64,000 nt of DNA from Ashinkailepas kermadecensis (GCA_034440615.1 JAOTOM010003939.1:124001-188000); one strand, 5' to 3'. Counted from the first letter of the stretch, positions 1-11,879 are shown. Notes: generated from the letters alone by a model not told the origin. Translations and numbers: made by a program.

Positions 1-291
1 CACCAAGCCCTTTGGAGTACCGCCGGCCAATCGCTGTAGCTTTTTCTCCTGCCCTTCCCAGTTGTCCCATTATGTTCTGTCGAGGTGGCTTGCTGCCAAT
101 TTCCCCATCCATAAGTGGTTATTCACCATAAAATTCCCAGGCTGAGCGTCCTATTTTTGCTAAGATATTCAGGTGCGTAGGAGCTACCGTGCCGTTCCAT
201 AATCGCTGCCACATAATCGCTGCCATCTGTAACCCATCGCCATCATTCCTCCAAACACCCATTACCATAGCCCAAAAGACGTGAATTTCAC

Positions 292-418
292 CTGATCGAA
301 TCCGGCGTAGAGGAACAGCGCGCCCATGAGGAGTGACAGGAACCGCCAGAGCACATTGTCCCCCACGTGCGGCGCCTCGTGTCGAACTGGAGTACTGCTG
401 GCCGGGTGTTCTGTACCT
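292..418 (-). CDS. Candidate internal exon of a membrane protein, possibly ZIP/SLC39-like
   Basis: On the minus strand an AG acceptor (CCACCAG, plus positions 419-425) is followed by 127 bp of open sequence ending in CAG and a GTGAAA donor at 291. The frame that begins after one carried-over base ends in a hydrophobic stretch containing LWRFLSLLMGALFLYAG. This resembles one membrane-helix region of ZIP (SLC39) zinc transporters, where a Trp-Lys/Arg-Gly helix follows a His-rich loop, and two histidines (RHEAPHVGDN) precede it here. The ZIP assignment is inference from one helix. That this is an exon is better supported, by its GC-rich coding-like composition and both splice signals. It is not phase-compatible in one step with the candidate exons at 4792 and 5331, so any link needs missing exons. 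Confidence 0.4.
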
Positions 419-533
419 CTGGTGGACAGATCAGACTGGTCGGAGAGTGGTGATAGTGGCCGGTGTGGTGGTTGTGGTCAGTGACTGCAGCGGTGGCCAC
501 CGGTGGGTTACAGGGCGTGTGTGGTGTTGCCAT

Positions 534-543
534 ATATATATTG

Positions 544-583
<40 letters not shown>
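534..583. repeat. (TA)n microsatellite
   Basis: Near-pure TA dinucleotide tract. It abuts the left arm of the Penelope-like hairpin, as the TA tract at 1653-1738 abuts the right arm. Tyr-Ile runs translated from it are artefacts. Confidence 0.95.
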
Positions 584-586
<3 letters not shown>

Positions 587-598
587 TTATATAATTAT

Positions 599-1626
599 AT
601 GCATGTTTCATTGAATACAACCGCGAGTTCAGCGTTGATGATCTTCTTGCTTGTGGATTCAATTGATCTTATTATTTTCCTTGTCTCTTCGTTGTGTTTG
701 TGTAGTATTTCGCCGTAGTGCATGATGGTCAAGATTAAAATTAACAAGCATGTCATCACTGTATTTTATCGACGTTTCGTCTTAACCTAAGACATTTTCA
801 AGACAGTATGTTGGGAAAGTCACATTGATGAAATATATACACTTGATATTTATGTTTTGGTAACAATTCGCGTGCGTTATGTGAGTGGGCGCTGGAAGTA
901 CTGGAAATTTACATATCCGGTATTACACTGCAAGACACGTCACTGTGGTGGGGGGGGGGTGCCCCCTCGTAGAGTTTGAGTGTGCCACGCGCGTTGATTT
1001 GTTTGTTGATAACTGCATCGATGTGTCTGATGTATATTGCCTCTAAGGCAATAAGACGTGTGTTGTGCGTGGTTGCGAGTATTTTAGTGTTTTCTACTAG
1101 TAATTTCCTTGTCAGCGCTGTGTTGTGGTGTCCGTCTGTATGAGAGAGTAGCCCGCCGTTTTGTAGGTGCATTGTGAGTCTTCGACTGAGTGTAGTGGTT
1201 TTTTTCCCGATGTATCCACTGTGAGGTAGGAGTGCGCAGTCTCCTAAGGTGCAATTGTAGTGGTATATCAGATTTGTTTGTTTGAGTGGTGATGGATCAT
1301 GTGCGCTATTGTTTTTCATCAGTAGTGATGCTGTAGTTGGACTGTTGTAGTATATGCTCAGTTTGATTTTATCTGCTGGTTTCGTGGTTTTGCAGTTTCT
1401 CCGAATAATGTTTTTGAGTGCCGTTTCATCTTGTTTATCCTGGCGTCATTGTGTTTCTGTAGTACAAGTGGTGGGTGGCACCGTCATTTGTTCTGGCTTG
1501 TTTTGTCCAGAGGTGTTTTGTGATGAACACGATGAAGAGCCAAGGAAAATAATCAGATCAATTGAATCCACAAGCAGGAAGATCATCAACGCTGAACTCG
1601 CGGTTGTATTCAATGAAACACGCATA
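599..1626 (-). mobile_element. Penelope-like element remnant arranged as a hairpin
   Basis: Positions 599-693 are an inverted copy (roughly 95 percent by eye) of 1529-1626. Each arm borders a TA microsatellite on its outer side. The loop encodes, on the minus strand, a GIY-YIG-type domain. Each arm read toward its TA tract encodes a segment with AELAVVFNET, which I associate with the N-terminal part of Penelope-like retroelements. Such elements are known to carry partial inverted or tandem copies of themselves at their ends, and the layout fits that. No reverse transcriptase domain is visible, so this is a fragment. Confidence 0.7.
909..1500 (-). pseudogene. Penelope-like GIY-YIG endonuclease domain
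   Basis: The minus-strand frame has a Cys pair (YNCTLGDC), then GYIGKKTTTLSRRLTMHL, then H-H spacing, then an Ile-Glu-rich end with EAIYIR and INARGTLKLYEG. This matches the C-terminal GIY-YIG nuclease of Penelope-like elements, which nicks target DNA for integration. The frame appears to continue upstream to about 1500 with PADKIKLSIYYNSPTT, typical of the segment just before the domain. It ends at a stop near 909. The upstream reverse transcriptase is absent. A second copy of the same domain lies at 50691-50996. Confidence 0.75.
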
Positions 1627-1649
1627 TCAAATAATCTGCTTCAAAACTA

Positions 1650-1652
<3 letters not shown>

Positions 1653-1723
<71 letters not shown>

Positions 1724-1738
1724 GATACATATATATAT
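1653..1738. repeat. (TA)n microsatellite
   Basis: About 86 bp of TA repeats directly after the inverted Penelope-like arm, followed by a short degenerate tract and a (TG)n run near 1760-1775. Confidence 0.95.
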
Positions 1739-1775
1739 AGTATGTACATATTTATATGTGTGTGTGTGTGTGCTT

Positions 1776-2705
1776 GCATATCATACACGCATTGGCAGCG
1801 CTACAGGCTTGGGATATGCAGACGAGAAGCAGTTTTTAATCCTATCCTCACAACGTCATAGGTGTCATGTTATCTTGCGCTGTCTTTCCGGTCGGATCCT
1901 CACACCCCGTCTCGGGGGTCCTTTTATACTCCCCTCTAATTGTCAAACTACGCGTTGAACGAAAACGAAAATGGTGTCATCGGAAAGCTCTCGGCGAGTA
2001 GGGCCTGAAACCACCCCCGAAATTGTATGCGAAATTGTACCCATTTTTTAAAACTAGAATTATTTGGAATCATAAAAAAGAGGCGAGATCGACAATAGCC
2101 CCAAGATGTTTGCCCACCCCCAAAAAAAAACATTTTAAGAAATGGAATTTCCAAAATTTTTAGATTTCAACTTTCTGCTATTTTTATTTCTCTAATGGAT
2201 AAAGCCGATCGAAAAACGTGTTTAAGTCAATGTACCCTGATACAAGTGCTTAATTTGGCCAGAATCTTCGAGTTTATCTCTAATCGGCAAATATGCCAAA
2301 CTAATAAGTCAATAAAAACGACAAAATCCTCTGTTGCGTTTTGTTCCATCCCGAAAGATAAGCAAACGCTGAAAGTTTCTTTTAAATATCTTCATCTGTT
2401 AAATCGTGACGACTGGTTGAACGTTTTTGGAGATGACCTCAATTGACCTTGACTAACTCGTCGGTCGTAAATGACCTGACCTCAAAATGTTCATACAACA
2501 TGCCAAATTGGTGTGGAAAAAGGTACGCCAAATTTGTGCGCGCTGCCCGTGCCGTTTTTTCACTACCCGCGGAAAATCTTTGGGCGGGGAGGGTGTAGAA
2601 TGCTAAAATGTAAAATGCTATGCGATGACGAAATGTCTGTGGAATGTTTGGCTCTTTGTACTCCTTGAATTGCCTGGCAGATACGAAAAACTGGTGTGCC
2701 TGTCA
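1776..2705. other. No gene recognised
   Basis: AT-rich sequence with short open frames that match nothing I know. Around 2437-2490 there is a cluster of TGACCT/TGACCTTGAC half-sites like those in the larger repeat at 26.2-26.7 kb. Confidence 0.5.
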
Positions 2706-3895
2706 CCAGTTGGGAACCCCACCCAATCCGCCTCGTATCAGCAGAGTTGAGAACCCCACCCAACCCGCCTTGTAGCAGCAGAGTTGGGAACCCCACCCAA
2801 CCCGCCTTGTAGCAGCAGAGTTGAGAACCCCACCCAACCCGCCTTGTAGCAGCAGAGTTGGGAACCCCACCCAACCCGCCTTGTAACAGCAGAGTTGGGA
2901 ACCCCACCCAACCCGCCTTGTAGCAGCAGAGTTGGGAACCCCACCCAACCCGCCTCGTAGCAGCAGAGTTGAGAACCCCACCCAACCCGCCTTGTAGCAG
3001 CAGAGTTGGGAACCCCACCCAACCCGACCTGCAGCAGCAGAGTTGGGAACCCCACCCAACCCGCCTCGTAGCAGCAGAGTTGAGAACCCCACCCAACCCG
3101 CCTTGTAGCAGCAGAGTTGAGAACCCCACCCAACCCGACCTGCAGCAGCAGAGTTGGGAACCCCACCCAACCCGCCTTGTAGCAGCAGAGTTGGGAACCC
3201 CACCCAACCCGCCTTGTAGCAGCAGAGTTGAGAGCCCCACCCAACCCGCCTTGTAGCAGCAGAGTTGGGAACCCCACCCAACCCGCCTCGTAGCAGCAGA
3301 GTTGGGAACCCCACCCAACCCGCCTTGTAGCAGCAGAGTTGGGAACCCCACCCAACCCGCCTTGTAGCAGCAGAGTTGAGAGCCCCACCCAACCCGCCTT
3401 GTAGCAGCAGAGTTGGGAACCCCACCCAACCCGCCTTGTAGCAGCAGAGTTGGGAACCCCACCCAACCCGCCTTGTAGCAGCAGAGTTGAGAACCCCACC
3501 CAACCCGCCTTGTAGCAGCAGAGTTGGGAACCCCACCCAACCCGCCTTGTAACAGCAGAGTTGGGAACCCCACCCAACCCGCCTTGTAGCAGCAGAGTTG
3601 GGAACCCCACCCAACCCGCCTCGTAGCAGCAGAGTTGGGAACCCCACCCAACCCGCCTCGTAGCAGCAGAGTTGAGAACCCCACCCAACCCGCCTTGTAG
3701 CAGCAGAGTTGAAAACCCCACCCAACCCCCTTGTAGCAGCAGAGTTGGGAACCCCACCCAACCCGACCTGCAGCAACAGAGTTGGGAACCCCACCCAACC
3801 CGCCTCGCAGCAGCAGAGTTGAGAACCCCACCCAACCCGCCTTGTAGCAGCAGAGTTGAGAACCCCACCCAACCCGCCTTGTAGCAGCAGAGCTG
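2706..3895. repeat. 37-bp minisatellite, about 32 copies
   Basis: The tandem unit includes AGTTGGGAACCCCACCCAAC and GCCTTGTAGCAGCAG, with a period of exactly 37 bp by position. Variants recur (GTTGGG or GTTGAG; CCTTG, CCTCG or ACCTG). The minus strand of the unit has no stop codon in any frame, so overlapping open frames of 376-460 codons appear in all three frames with a 37-residue period. This is a property of the array, not a gene. Confidence 0.97.
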
Positions 3896-4287
3896 GTGCT
3901 AACACACAACATACCATCAACAACCACGTACAATATATCATTCACATTGTGCAGAACGAAACGTTTCCGGAGGCTGGGATTTGGTTTCCACAGTATCCTT
4001 GGGCGTCAGTTTTAATACAGCATGAAATTAGTGTTCACGACGTTGTACAGAAGGTCATAGCTTACTATGCTGAGCGCAGCAGGACCGTAGGAGTCTACCG
4101 AGCAAGCATGGACGAAGCCAGGCGGCCTTTGGGCCGTGTTCGTGGCATGCATCGCAAAAGGAGCAATGGCCATCGTAAGGTGGGAATTCAGACGTGTTGC
4201 TTTCCCGAAGGGTGGCTTATCTGGTTTACTAACAAGCCGAGTGTCCATTGTATTGAAATTACATTAATTAGCGCTTAAATTATGGCT

Positions 4288-4396
4288 CGCATGGCCCCGT
4301 CACCCACATGGCTCCGTCACTCACATGGCCCCGTCACACACATGGCCCCGTCACCCACATGGCCCCGTCACCCACATGGCCCCGTCACCCACACGA
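4288..4396. repeat. 17-bp minisatellite, about 6 copies
   Basis: Tandem ATGGCCCCGTCACCCAC with one or two substitutions per copy. Confidence 0.9.
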
Positions 4397-4791
4397 TCGT
4401 CAACTGCCGGGGGTGACAATGACCTCCGCAATGCGAAACGTCGGCAACTGAGGGCAAAACATGCAGGTGGACGCATCAGTTCGATTTGGGGCATGCATTT
4501 AGGAGCTGCCCTCATTGGACGTGGACATAGCCGCTTTGGGAAGAGCTTTCTCGGAGCCATCGCTTCATCATCCCGTGAAAAAAACGAAGCGTGAGATGCA
4601 TCATGCGCCAAAGATCCGCGCTGTGTTCGAAAGAAAACACAAGCACCGAACACAATTCCATTTACATTGCACCAGCATCCAGCAGCAGCTGCACAGCCGC
4701 CGCTTTCCCGACGCAGTGAGAACGCGCCCCGGCGACCGGCTGGCAACGGTAGCCACGGCTACCGGCGGTGTCGGCGGCCGGCATCACTCAC

Positions 4792-4939
4792 GGGTGACGA
4801 CCTCTCTCGGGAGAGCTGTCCACCTCGGCGACCGGGAGTGGCCGGCGGCGGCGGCGCACCGCCGGCACCCCGCACCTCATCCGCAGCCGCGTCAGCGTGC
4901 CGACCGGGCGGCTCGTGCCGCACGTGCTCCGCCCTCACA
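4792..4939 (-). CDS. Candidate GC-rich internal exon
   Basis: On the minus strand a GATGTCAG acceptor is followed by 148 bp open in only one frame, ending at a strong CCC/GTGAGT donor. The frame is rich in Arg, Ala, His and Pro (RAEHVRHEPPGRHADAAADE). I recognise no family. The sequence is extremely GC-rich, so the open frame could be a chance product of a CpG-rich stretch. Confidence 0.25.
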
Positions 4940-5330
4940 CTGACATCAAGCGACACGATGACGTCACTGCCGGACAGCCCGCGGAGAGGCGGGCGTCTGC
5001 CGAACTGCCCCCGCTGGTCAGACACACACAAGCGAAAACAACAAATAAAACACGCAAAAGTAGGCTGGCTGGAGAATATGGAGCAAATTGTTGTCACAGT
5101 TCAAGGAGTTGTTTCATCAGGAGCACCATGAACTGGCGGGTTTCTGGTACCTCTAGTGCGTCAACTTACACCGGTTCCGGGGAGGTCAAGCAGGTCGAGG
5201 CCTGTTCACGTCAGAGACGGCGCCAGTTCAGTCAGGGTCTACGCCGGCCTACATGAACTGGCATCGCCTCCACAGACAGCCCGCGACCAGCCGGTCACAG
5301 TCTCGCTAACCGGTCTGGTGCGCGGCGAAC

Positions 5331-5452
5331 CTCCTGCTGCAGCTCCGGCTCCGGCTCCGACTTCAGCTCCGGCTCCGTCGACGCCTCCAGCTTCGGCTTG
5401 GACTGGAGCGCCGACTCCGGCCCTGCCTGCGGCTCCGGTACCTCGCAGTCGG
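5331..5452 (-). CDS. Candidate acidic, Pro/Glu-rich exon
   Basis: On the minus strand, after a GGAATAG acceptor, 122 bp is open and encodes an acidic Pro-Glu-Leu-rich run (PEPELQQE at its end) before a GTTCGC donor. It is partly built of degenerate CCGGAG-type repeats. Strand, splice signals and composition suggest an exon of the same minus-strand gene as 4792-4939, but the phases do not join directly. The family is unknown. Confidence 0.25.
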
Positions 5453-5552
5453 CTATTCCGGAGTATCTACCTGGGTGACTGTCGCGCTATGCAATCAATG
5501 TCGCTATGGCGCTTCAGCCGCCGCTGTATGTACGTGTGCACCGCACCGTGAG

Positions 5553-6411
5553 GGAGGAGGGAGGGGAGGGAGCGTGATCGATGCCGGACCCGGTGAAGCC
5601 TGTTGCCAATTGTTGACAGTGTCGCTGACTTTGTTGCTGACACTATGCTTACTCGTACCGGTGCATATGCAACAAGCATAACATCCCTGTCTTTAGCTTC
5701 ATCCGGAATTTCAATAAATGTATGTTGAGCTACAGACCTACATGGTTCATAAAGCTACGTGAACGATGGCAATGCCGTTCGTTCCCATCGTTCTTTTCGT
5801 AAAAATCGTTTTTGTTTTTGGCAGCGTGTCATTGCAAGGTGCGTACGGCCACTTTTTATTTCCTACCTTTCCTGTACTATCAGTTCTGCTAGCATCTCCA
5901 AATCCAGCGACGTTAATAACTGGCTATTTTCGTGTCACGACGTCTTGGCTTTGTCGCATGGCCTTCATGGGGGGGGGCTCTGGTTGTTCGATACTACTTG
6001 GTATCCCGATTTACTATGCGATATACTATACGATATACACTGCCGACATTGCAAACGCAAGCATTAGTTTGATTCGACAACGTGTCACAAAGTAATCGGG
6101 CAGAATTGGGCAGAAAGGAGAGCACTCGAAGACGTCCTATGATCTGCCATCTAACTCATGCCTTCGCCTCCCAAGCTCGTGCTGCACTCAGTCTGTTTGC
6201 TGTCACTCTAGCGCTGTCTTGATCTCGTCTGTCACTACCTGCCCGAATTCACCAGTGCCGTTTCTCCATGGCGCATCATTGCGTCACGTCCAGCCAGCCC
6301 TTGCTACAAATGTATCGTCAACACGAATCGCGTGTCGTCGCCACAGCTGGCCAGTACGACCACGGGCGGCGCCAGGTTCCCGAGAAGGGAAATGTGGGCA
6401 GGGCACTGCCT
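5553..6411. other. No gene recognised
   Basis: Mixed-composition sequence with short open frames on both strands and no domain or splice pattern that I can support. It leads directly into the 35-bp array. Confidence 0.4.
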
Positions 6412-7150
6412 GTCGACAACACCACAGCCCACCACCAGAGATGTCTGTCGACAACGCCACAGCCCACCGCCAGAGATGTCTGTCGACAACGCCACAGCCC
6501 ACCGCCAGAGATGTCTGTCGACAACACCACAGCCCACCACCAGAGATGTCTGTCGACAACGCCACAGCCCACCGCCAGAGATGCCTGTCGACAACACCAC
6601 AGCCCACCGCCAGAGATGCCTGTCGACAACACCACAGCCCACCGCCAGAGATGTCTGTCGACAACACCACAGCCCACCGCCAGAGATGCCTGTCGACAAC
6701 ACCACAGCCCACCGCCAGAGATGTCTGTCGACAACGCCACAGCCCACCGCCAGAGATGTCTGTCGACAACGCCACAGCCCACCGCCAGAGATGTCTGTCG
6801 ACAACACCACAGCCCACCACCAGAGATGTCTGTCGACAACACCACAGCCCACCACCAGAGATGTCTGTCGACAACGCCACAGCCCACCGCCAGAGATGCC
6901 TGTCGACAACACCACAGCCCACCACCAGAGATGTCTGTCAACAACGCCACAGCCCACCGCCAGAGATGCCTGTCGACAACACCACAGCCCACCGCCAGAG
7001 ATGCCTGTCGACAACACCACAGCCCACCGCCAGAGATGCCTGTCGACAACACCACAGCCCACCGCCAGAGATATCTGTCTACAACACAACAGCCTACCGC
7101 CAGAGATGTCTGTCGACAACACCACAGCCCACCGCCAGAGATGTCTGTCC
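6412..7150. repeat. 35-bp minisatellite, about 21 copies
   Basis: Tandem unit of 35 bp containing ATGTCTGTCGACAAC and CCACAGCCCACCGCC, with recurring T/C and A/G variants. It is open in several frames on both strands (open frames of 213-330 codons), which I treat as an artefact. Two more copies lie at 12246-12312. The array ends in AGGGGCGTCGATTT. Confidence 0.96.
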
Positions 7151-9600
7151 AGGGGCGTCGATTTGTATGCTTTTGTGGAGGACATGGCCCCACCAATGCT
7201 GATCTTGGCCCCCTCAATGTTGATTTGCCCCCCCCAATAACCTATGCTATTTTATGCTGAAAAGAAAGTTAAAGGAAAAAAATGAAAAACACCATGCTAC
7301 TTACAAAACTTAGTTGATCCCAACCAGCACATTTTGTACTGAAATGAAACAGATTTGGATTGGATAGTGGATGGACTCTCCACCTTTTGCTGCAAAATTG
7401 AAAATTTTGTGGAAAAAACAAACGAGTTGTATTTCCTTCCAATTTGCAAACACGACTTACATCATAAAATGTTGAGATTAGCTGATGCTGATGCATTTTA
7501 AACCAGATTGTTTGAAAAATCTGCAAAGCCACTAGACAACAATTGCATTGTCATAATGATGCTTGCACACATGACCAATGGCAAAAGCACATGTATATGG
7601 AGCTTGAATTGGATTCATTCCACTCAATTTCCAGTCATTGTCAAACTTGCACACAATCCAGTCCAGTCAACAACAATCAGTTTTCATTGAGATTGTGGAT
7701 ATACAAACTATATTTGTCTTCAGCAGTGAACCCATCGTACTATAAGCTTGATATTTACCTAGGTACCCACCTATATCCAAATGACAATGTGCATATATTC
7801 AATATTGATGCGCAGCACCCGAGTCTCGACCTGGTACCAAGAGCCACATGTGAGCGAAATATCTGCCAGCTTATGATACCATGAAAGAAAAAGTCAGCAA
7901 GAAGCTGCATGCACACTGTATTATAATTGCTATTCTTGAAGAAAGCAATAGGTAGGTACTAAGCCGTAGCCTACAAGACTTTCTAAACGAACCTTGTAAG
8001 CAAGGCCATATAATCAGGTACAGTCACTAGATGATTTGAACGCTTCTGACTGATTGATCGTGACGTCACCAGTTCGATGTAGCCCGATTCCTATGCTATA
8101 CAGGGAGCTGCTGCGATTTCAGAAAAACAATATATCGGATTACATTGCGCCATTTCGCATGATTCTGGCACCGAAAGAGGGATCGCTTCCCTTTCTTCCC
8201 ACCAATCTATCTACCACTTTTGCTCTAGCAATCGAAACTATCGCGGTATATAGCGTCAAAGTTTTCTTGCACACTGCCCAACCCGCATCCCAAACTTCGG
8301 AGCAGTTATGCCCAGCCGTGTGGCGAAAAGGTATGCACTCAACTTCGAGATCCAGAGTTGGCGGGTTCGAATCTATCCAAGAACCTTGCTTTTTCAGCCG
8401 CACTATTTTGCATTTTTAAATTGGGTAGGAACATTGCTGCGTGCCATCACACATATTGAACACGCTAACTGCAACCTTGATCCTTCGCAACGCGGTACAT
8501 AGTTTATCGTCGCTTTACCGAGGCTTATTTACTGACGCGCCCGAGCAGAAATCGAACATATTTCAAATTCGGTGGAGAAATTCGGCGCAGCTTGGCAATC
8601 GCACTCGTGACATCACAGCTCAGAAATATGGGCCTATGGCGGTTGCAGAAGTGACAACCACCTGCTTGTAAGTTATACAAGGTCAAAGCCCATCACCAAA
8701 TGTGTCTGGAGAGACTTGATAGACACTAGCGCGCATAAAGTGCCACAAATCGTGATGGGCGTTCCTCAGAACATCCAAAATCGTAACATCCAAAGAAAAA
8801 AAATCCAGTTACAGAAATCCCAGCGCCTGACGTCTAAATTTGCGGTTGCGGTCGACAAATGTGCCGGAGGTGAGACATTTGTGGTGCAATTGCGCGCAGT
8901 GTTTAATCCGGAGGCCAATCTCATTTGACGTCGTACTGATTCGTTTTTGTACTTCGCACCTTCTGATGTATCTGCAGATGGTGTGATTTTAAATAGTGAA
9001 TAAATAGCTTGCTGATATTTAATTCCCAAAGGAACAGTAGTTTAAGAAGTTGGCAGGTAAGCTTGAACAAGTCCAGTCCATGCCTTTTTCTGATTTGTGC
9101 TCAGGGTTTCTACGTTAATATCACATAACTACCATGTTTGTCTTCAAGAAGAGCTGTTTTTAGTTTATTGCGTGTAAAGAAAATATACGACCTTCAATAT
9201 ACCAGGAGGTGCTGAGTTGATATCAGAAGTAACGATAAAAGGTTATATTTTATTACTCAACGTTTCGGCCAGGGGCCATCGTCAGGGGTGATGAAAAAAG
9301 CTCAAGCTTAAAAAAAATTGAAAAAGGCACGCGGGAAAAAGCGTGCAAAAAGACACGTGGAATGCAGAAAAGCCTCCTCAGTGGTGCAGACACTCACAGA
9401 AACTCCAAACCAGAAACAAACTATGTCAAGAAGGAATCCTCTGAGGAAGCCCGAGCCGATGGTCCATATACATATCGATACATACGCTCACGCACATATA
9501 TAGACATATATCCAATATAACGCGTAATACATACTATGTATAATTTATGTTTATGTAATTTCATGTGATATACCAAGACGTCCTTATGATTAGCACATGT
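7151..9600. other. AT-rich interval without a supported gene
   Basis: Only short open frames. It contains a tRNA-like sequence at 8303-8380 and otherwise nothing that I can classify. Confidence 0.4.
8303..8380 (+). pseudogene. tRNA-like sequence (degenerate tRNA or SINE head)
   Basis: An A-box-like CAGCCGTGTGGCGAAAAGG is followed about 50 bp later by a B box GGGTTCGAATC. The arrangement resembles a class II (Ser/Leu) tRNA, but I cannot build an acceptor stem. A tRNA-derived SINE head or dead tRNA is more likely than a working gene. Confidence 0.35.
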
Positions 9601-11330
9601 ACATGTACAAGCATTTCCACAGAAAATGAGTGGTGCCATCAGCTTAGTGACATTTATAAACATTGGATTGGAAATGTAAATTAAAAAAAAACATTAATAA
9701 AACACATAAAAGCACAAATTTAGTGTCCTTTTCTCTGCAAATGCATGCTTTTCAATTGGGAGTAAAATATAACACCAAAAAAGGGTGTGGAGTTAGGACA
9801 TATAGCATAAAATAATTTTCAGGATGTAAGATTACCTTACCTAACATAGTCCAACTTCCCATACAAGTAATGAATTGTTTTTAATTGAAATTTTCGAGGC
9901 ATTTTTCTCAAATATTTTCAACTTAAGAAACCTAACCTAAGTTAGCCTTAACTGTTTAATTTTTTTTTAAAAAAATCAGTAGGAAAATTAGTTCCCAACA
10001 AATGATTTTTTTATAAACTTACAACAAAAGTCTAACCTAACTTGACAAACCTAACCCCTTTGTATGCTTCATGGAGGTAAAATGTGTGTAAAACTTGTCT
10101 TGTGGTTACCTTAGACTGCGATAATACCTTGCTTTTTGGGTAATTTTTCAGCTCGTGGTACTCTCTGACTTCTTTGAATTTCTTTTTTAATGCAGTGTTT
10201 ATTAATGTGCTTCACATGATGTAACCGCTCATTTCCTCTCTAGATGCACACTTTTCAATTGTGAGGCAAAATAACACCCAAAAGAGGGGTTGGATTTGAG
10301 TAATATAGGATAAAAATAATGTTCAGGTTAAAAAGAAGATGTAACATAACCTAACCTAACCTAGCCTAGCCTTCCATGCAAGAAATGATATTTTTTAATG
10401 CCCAACTTCTAAACATTTTTTTTTGTTCTCAAACATTTTCAACTTAAAAAGTCTAACATAACCTAATCTAGCTTGAACCGTTTTTGAAGATTTTTTTTAT
10501 TTACTAACTTACAATAAAACCCTAGCCTAACGCAATTAAGCCAAACCTAGCCCATTTGAATGCTAAGTGGAGGTAAAATGGGTGTAAAACCTGTCTTGTG
10601 GTTACCTTAGACTGCAATAATACCTCTTTTTGTGCTACCTGGTGCACGTGAATAACCAAACCTAGTCCATTTGTTTGCTTTATGGAGGCAAATGTGTAAG
10701 AACTTGTCTTGTTACCACCATAAAGCACAATAATTATGGTTAGGTTAGGTTGGGTTAGGTTTTCCAGTTGTAAAATTTCAAGAAAATAAATTGCTTAATA
10801 TTTTTCACATTTTGCTTGTATAATTGTTTTTTCCAAAGTCAGGTTAGGCTAGGTTAGGCTAGGTTATGTTGCATTTTTAATGTATTTCTTTTAATTGCTA
10901 TGTTACCTAACTCAAAGCCAGTTTTTTTACGATATTTTGCTCACAACCTGGAAAGTAAGCATTTTCACAGAAAATGAGTGGTGCCATCAGCTTAGTGACA
11001 TTTATATACATGGGATTGGAAATTTAAATTTTATAACAATAATAAAACACATAATAGCACAAATTTAGTGTCCTTTCCTCTGCAAATGCATGCTTTTCAA
11101 TTGGGAGTAAAATATCAAACCAAAAAAGAGTGTGGAGTTAGGAAATATAGCGTAAAAATAATGCTCAAGATGTATGATAGCCTATCATACATCTTTGCTT
11201 TTATTTGCTTTTATAGAAATTTTGCTTTTTTAATTGTTTTCTCCAAAGTTAGGTTAGGCCAGGTTAGGTTAGGTTATGTTGCATTTTTAGTGTATTTCTT
11301 TTAATTGCTATGTTACCTAACTCAAAGCCA
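9600..11330. repeat. Dispersed AT-rich repeat with telomere-like tracts
   Basis: A block beginning CACAGAAAATGAGTGGTGCC occurs at about 9617 and 10969, and CTGCAAATGCATGCTTTTCA at about 9735 and 11082, so the segment is a direct duplication with a period near 1.35 kb. Within it, CCTAACC runs lie on the plus strand up to about 10560 and GGTTAGG runs from about 10740 on. Modules such as TTTATGGAGGCAAA (about 10680) and TCTTGTGGTTACC recur. Related copies lie at 46.9-48.7 and 61.6-62.7 kb. No coding capacity is seen. Confidence 0.7.
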
Positions 11331-11870
11331 GTTTTAAAAAAATTCACGCCGCTTCTCTTGAGAATCTCACTGGGGTCAACACGTTGCGCCGGAGCCCCAC
11401 AAGTCGCAGCTGGCTTTCCAAGAACCAATATATACCCGGAATGTCACCCTGCGGACACAAAAATTGCGTCAAGGATCCACAAAATAAGAAGTCATCGGAC
11501 GCCGGAAAAGAAACCTGTTGGGGCACCGATGAAAAAAGCAACGCACCGAGAGCCCGAAGAATCGTACCGGGGTCCAAAAATAGCCTGCAGGGGGGCTTAC
11601 AAAATAGACTTCACCACAAAAACCGCAAGGAGATTCCATCGAATCGACCAGAGCACCGGAAAATTCAGAATGGGTCCCAAAAGAAAATTATCCGAAGGGC
11701 CTTTCTACTCTCGATCGTGCAATCTGCGGGAAAAAAACACGTTGAGCATCCGCAGTGGCGTACTAAAGGGGAGAATGCCCCTCCCTAATGTTAGGCACCA
11801 AGGAAATACTTTCACCCATCGTCATCACAGTTCAGGTCTGCTGTGCTCCCTCAAGGCCGGTGTGTTTTAG
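11310..11870 (+). other. Unassigned 186-codon open frame
   Basis: Composition changes abruptly near 11340 from the AT-rich repeat to balanced sequence, and a long plus-strand frame opens there. It is basic (Lys/Arg-rich), has no membrane segment, and matches no family I know. A second frame (11384-11788) is also open, which argues against selection on either. It could be a mobile-element fragment: its end contains CAGTGGCGTACTAAAGGGG, a sequence style common at element ends. Confidence 0.2.
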
Positions 11871-11879
11871 CCTACATCT

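Noticed and set aside
2563..3945. Overlapping minus-strand open frames of 376-460 codons
   Set aside because: All three frames are open because the 37-bp unit contains no stop. The translation is a pure 37-residue cycle without family features.
6412..7150. CRISPR array (35-bp units)
   Set aside because: Units are contiguous with no unique spacers, and the window is eukaryotic. The same holds for the 36-, 37- and 47-bp arrays.
6219..7260. Open frames of 213-330 codons on both strands
   Set aside because: They follow from the 35-bp array. Frames are open on both strands at once, and no non-repeat domain is attached.
9830..11280. True telomere or interstitial telomere block
   Set aside because: CCTAACC/GGTTAGG runs are only a few units long, impure, on both strands, and embedded in a dispersed repeat.
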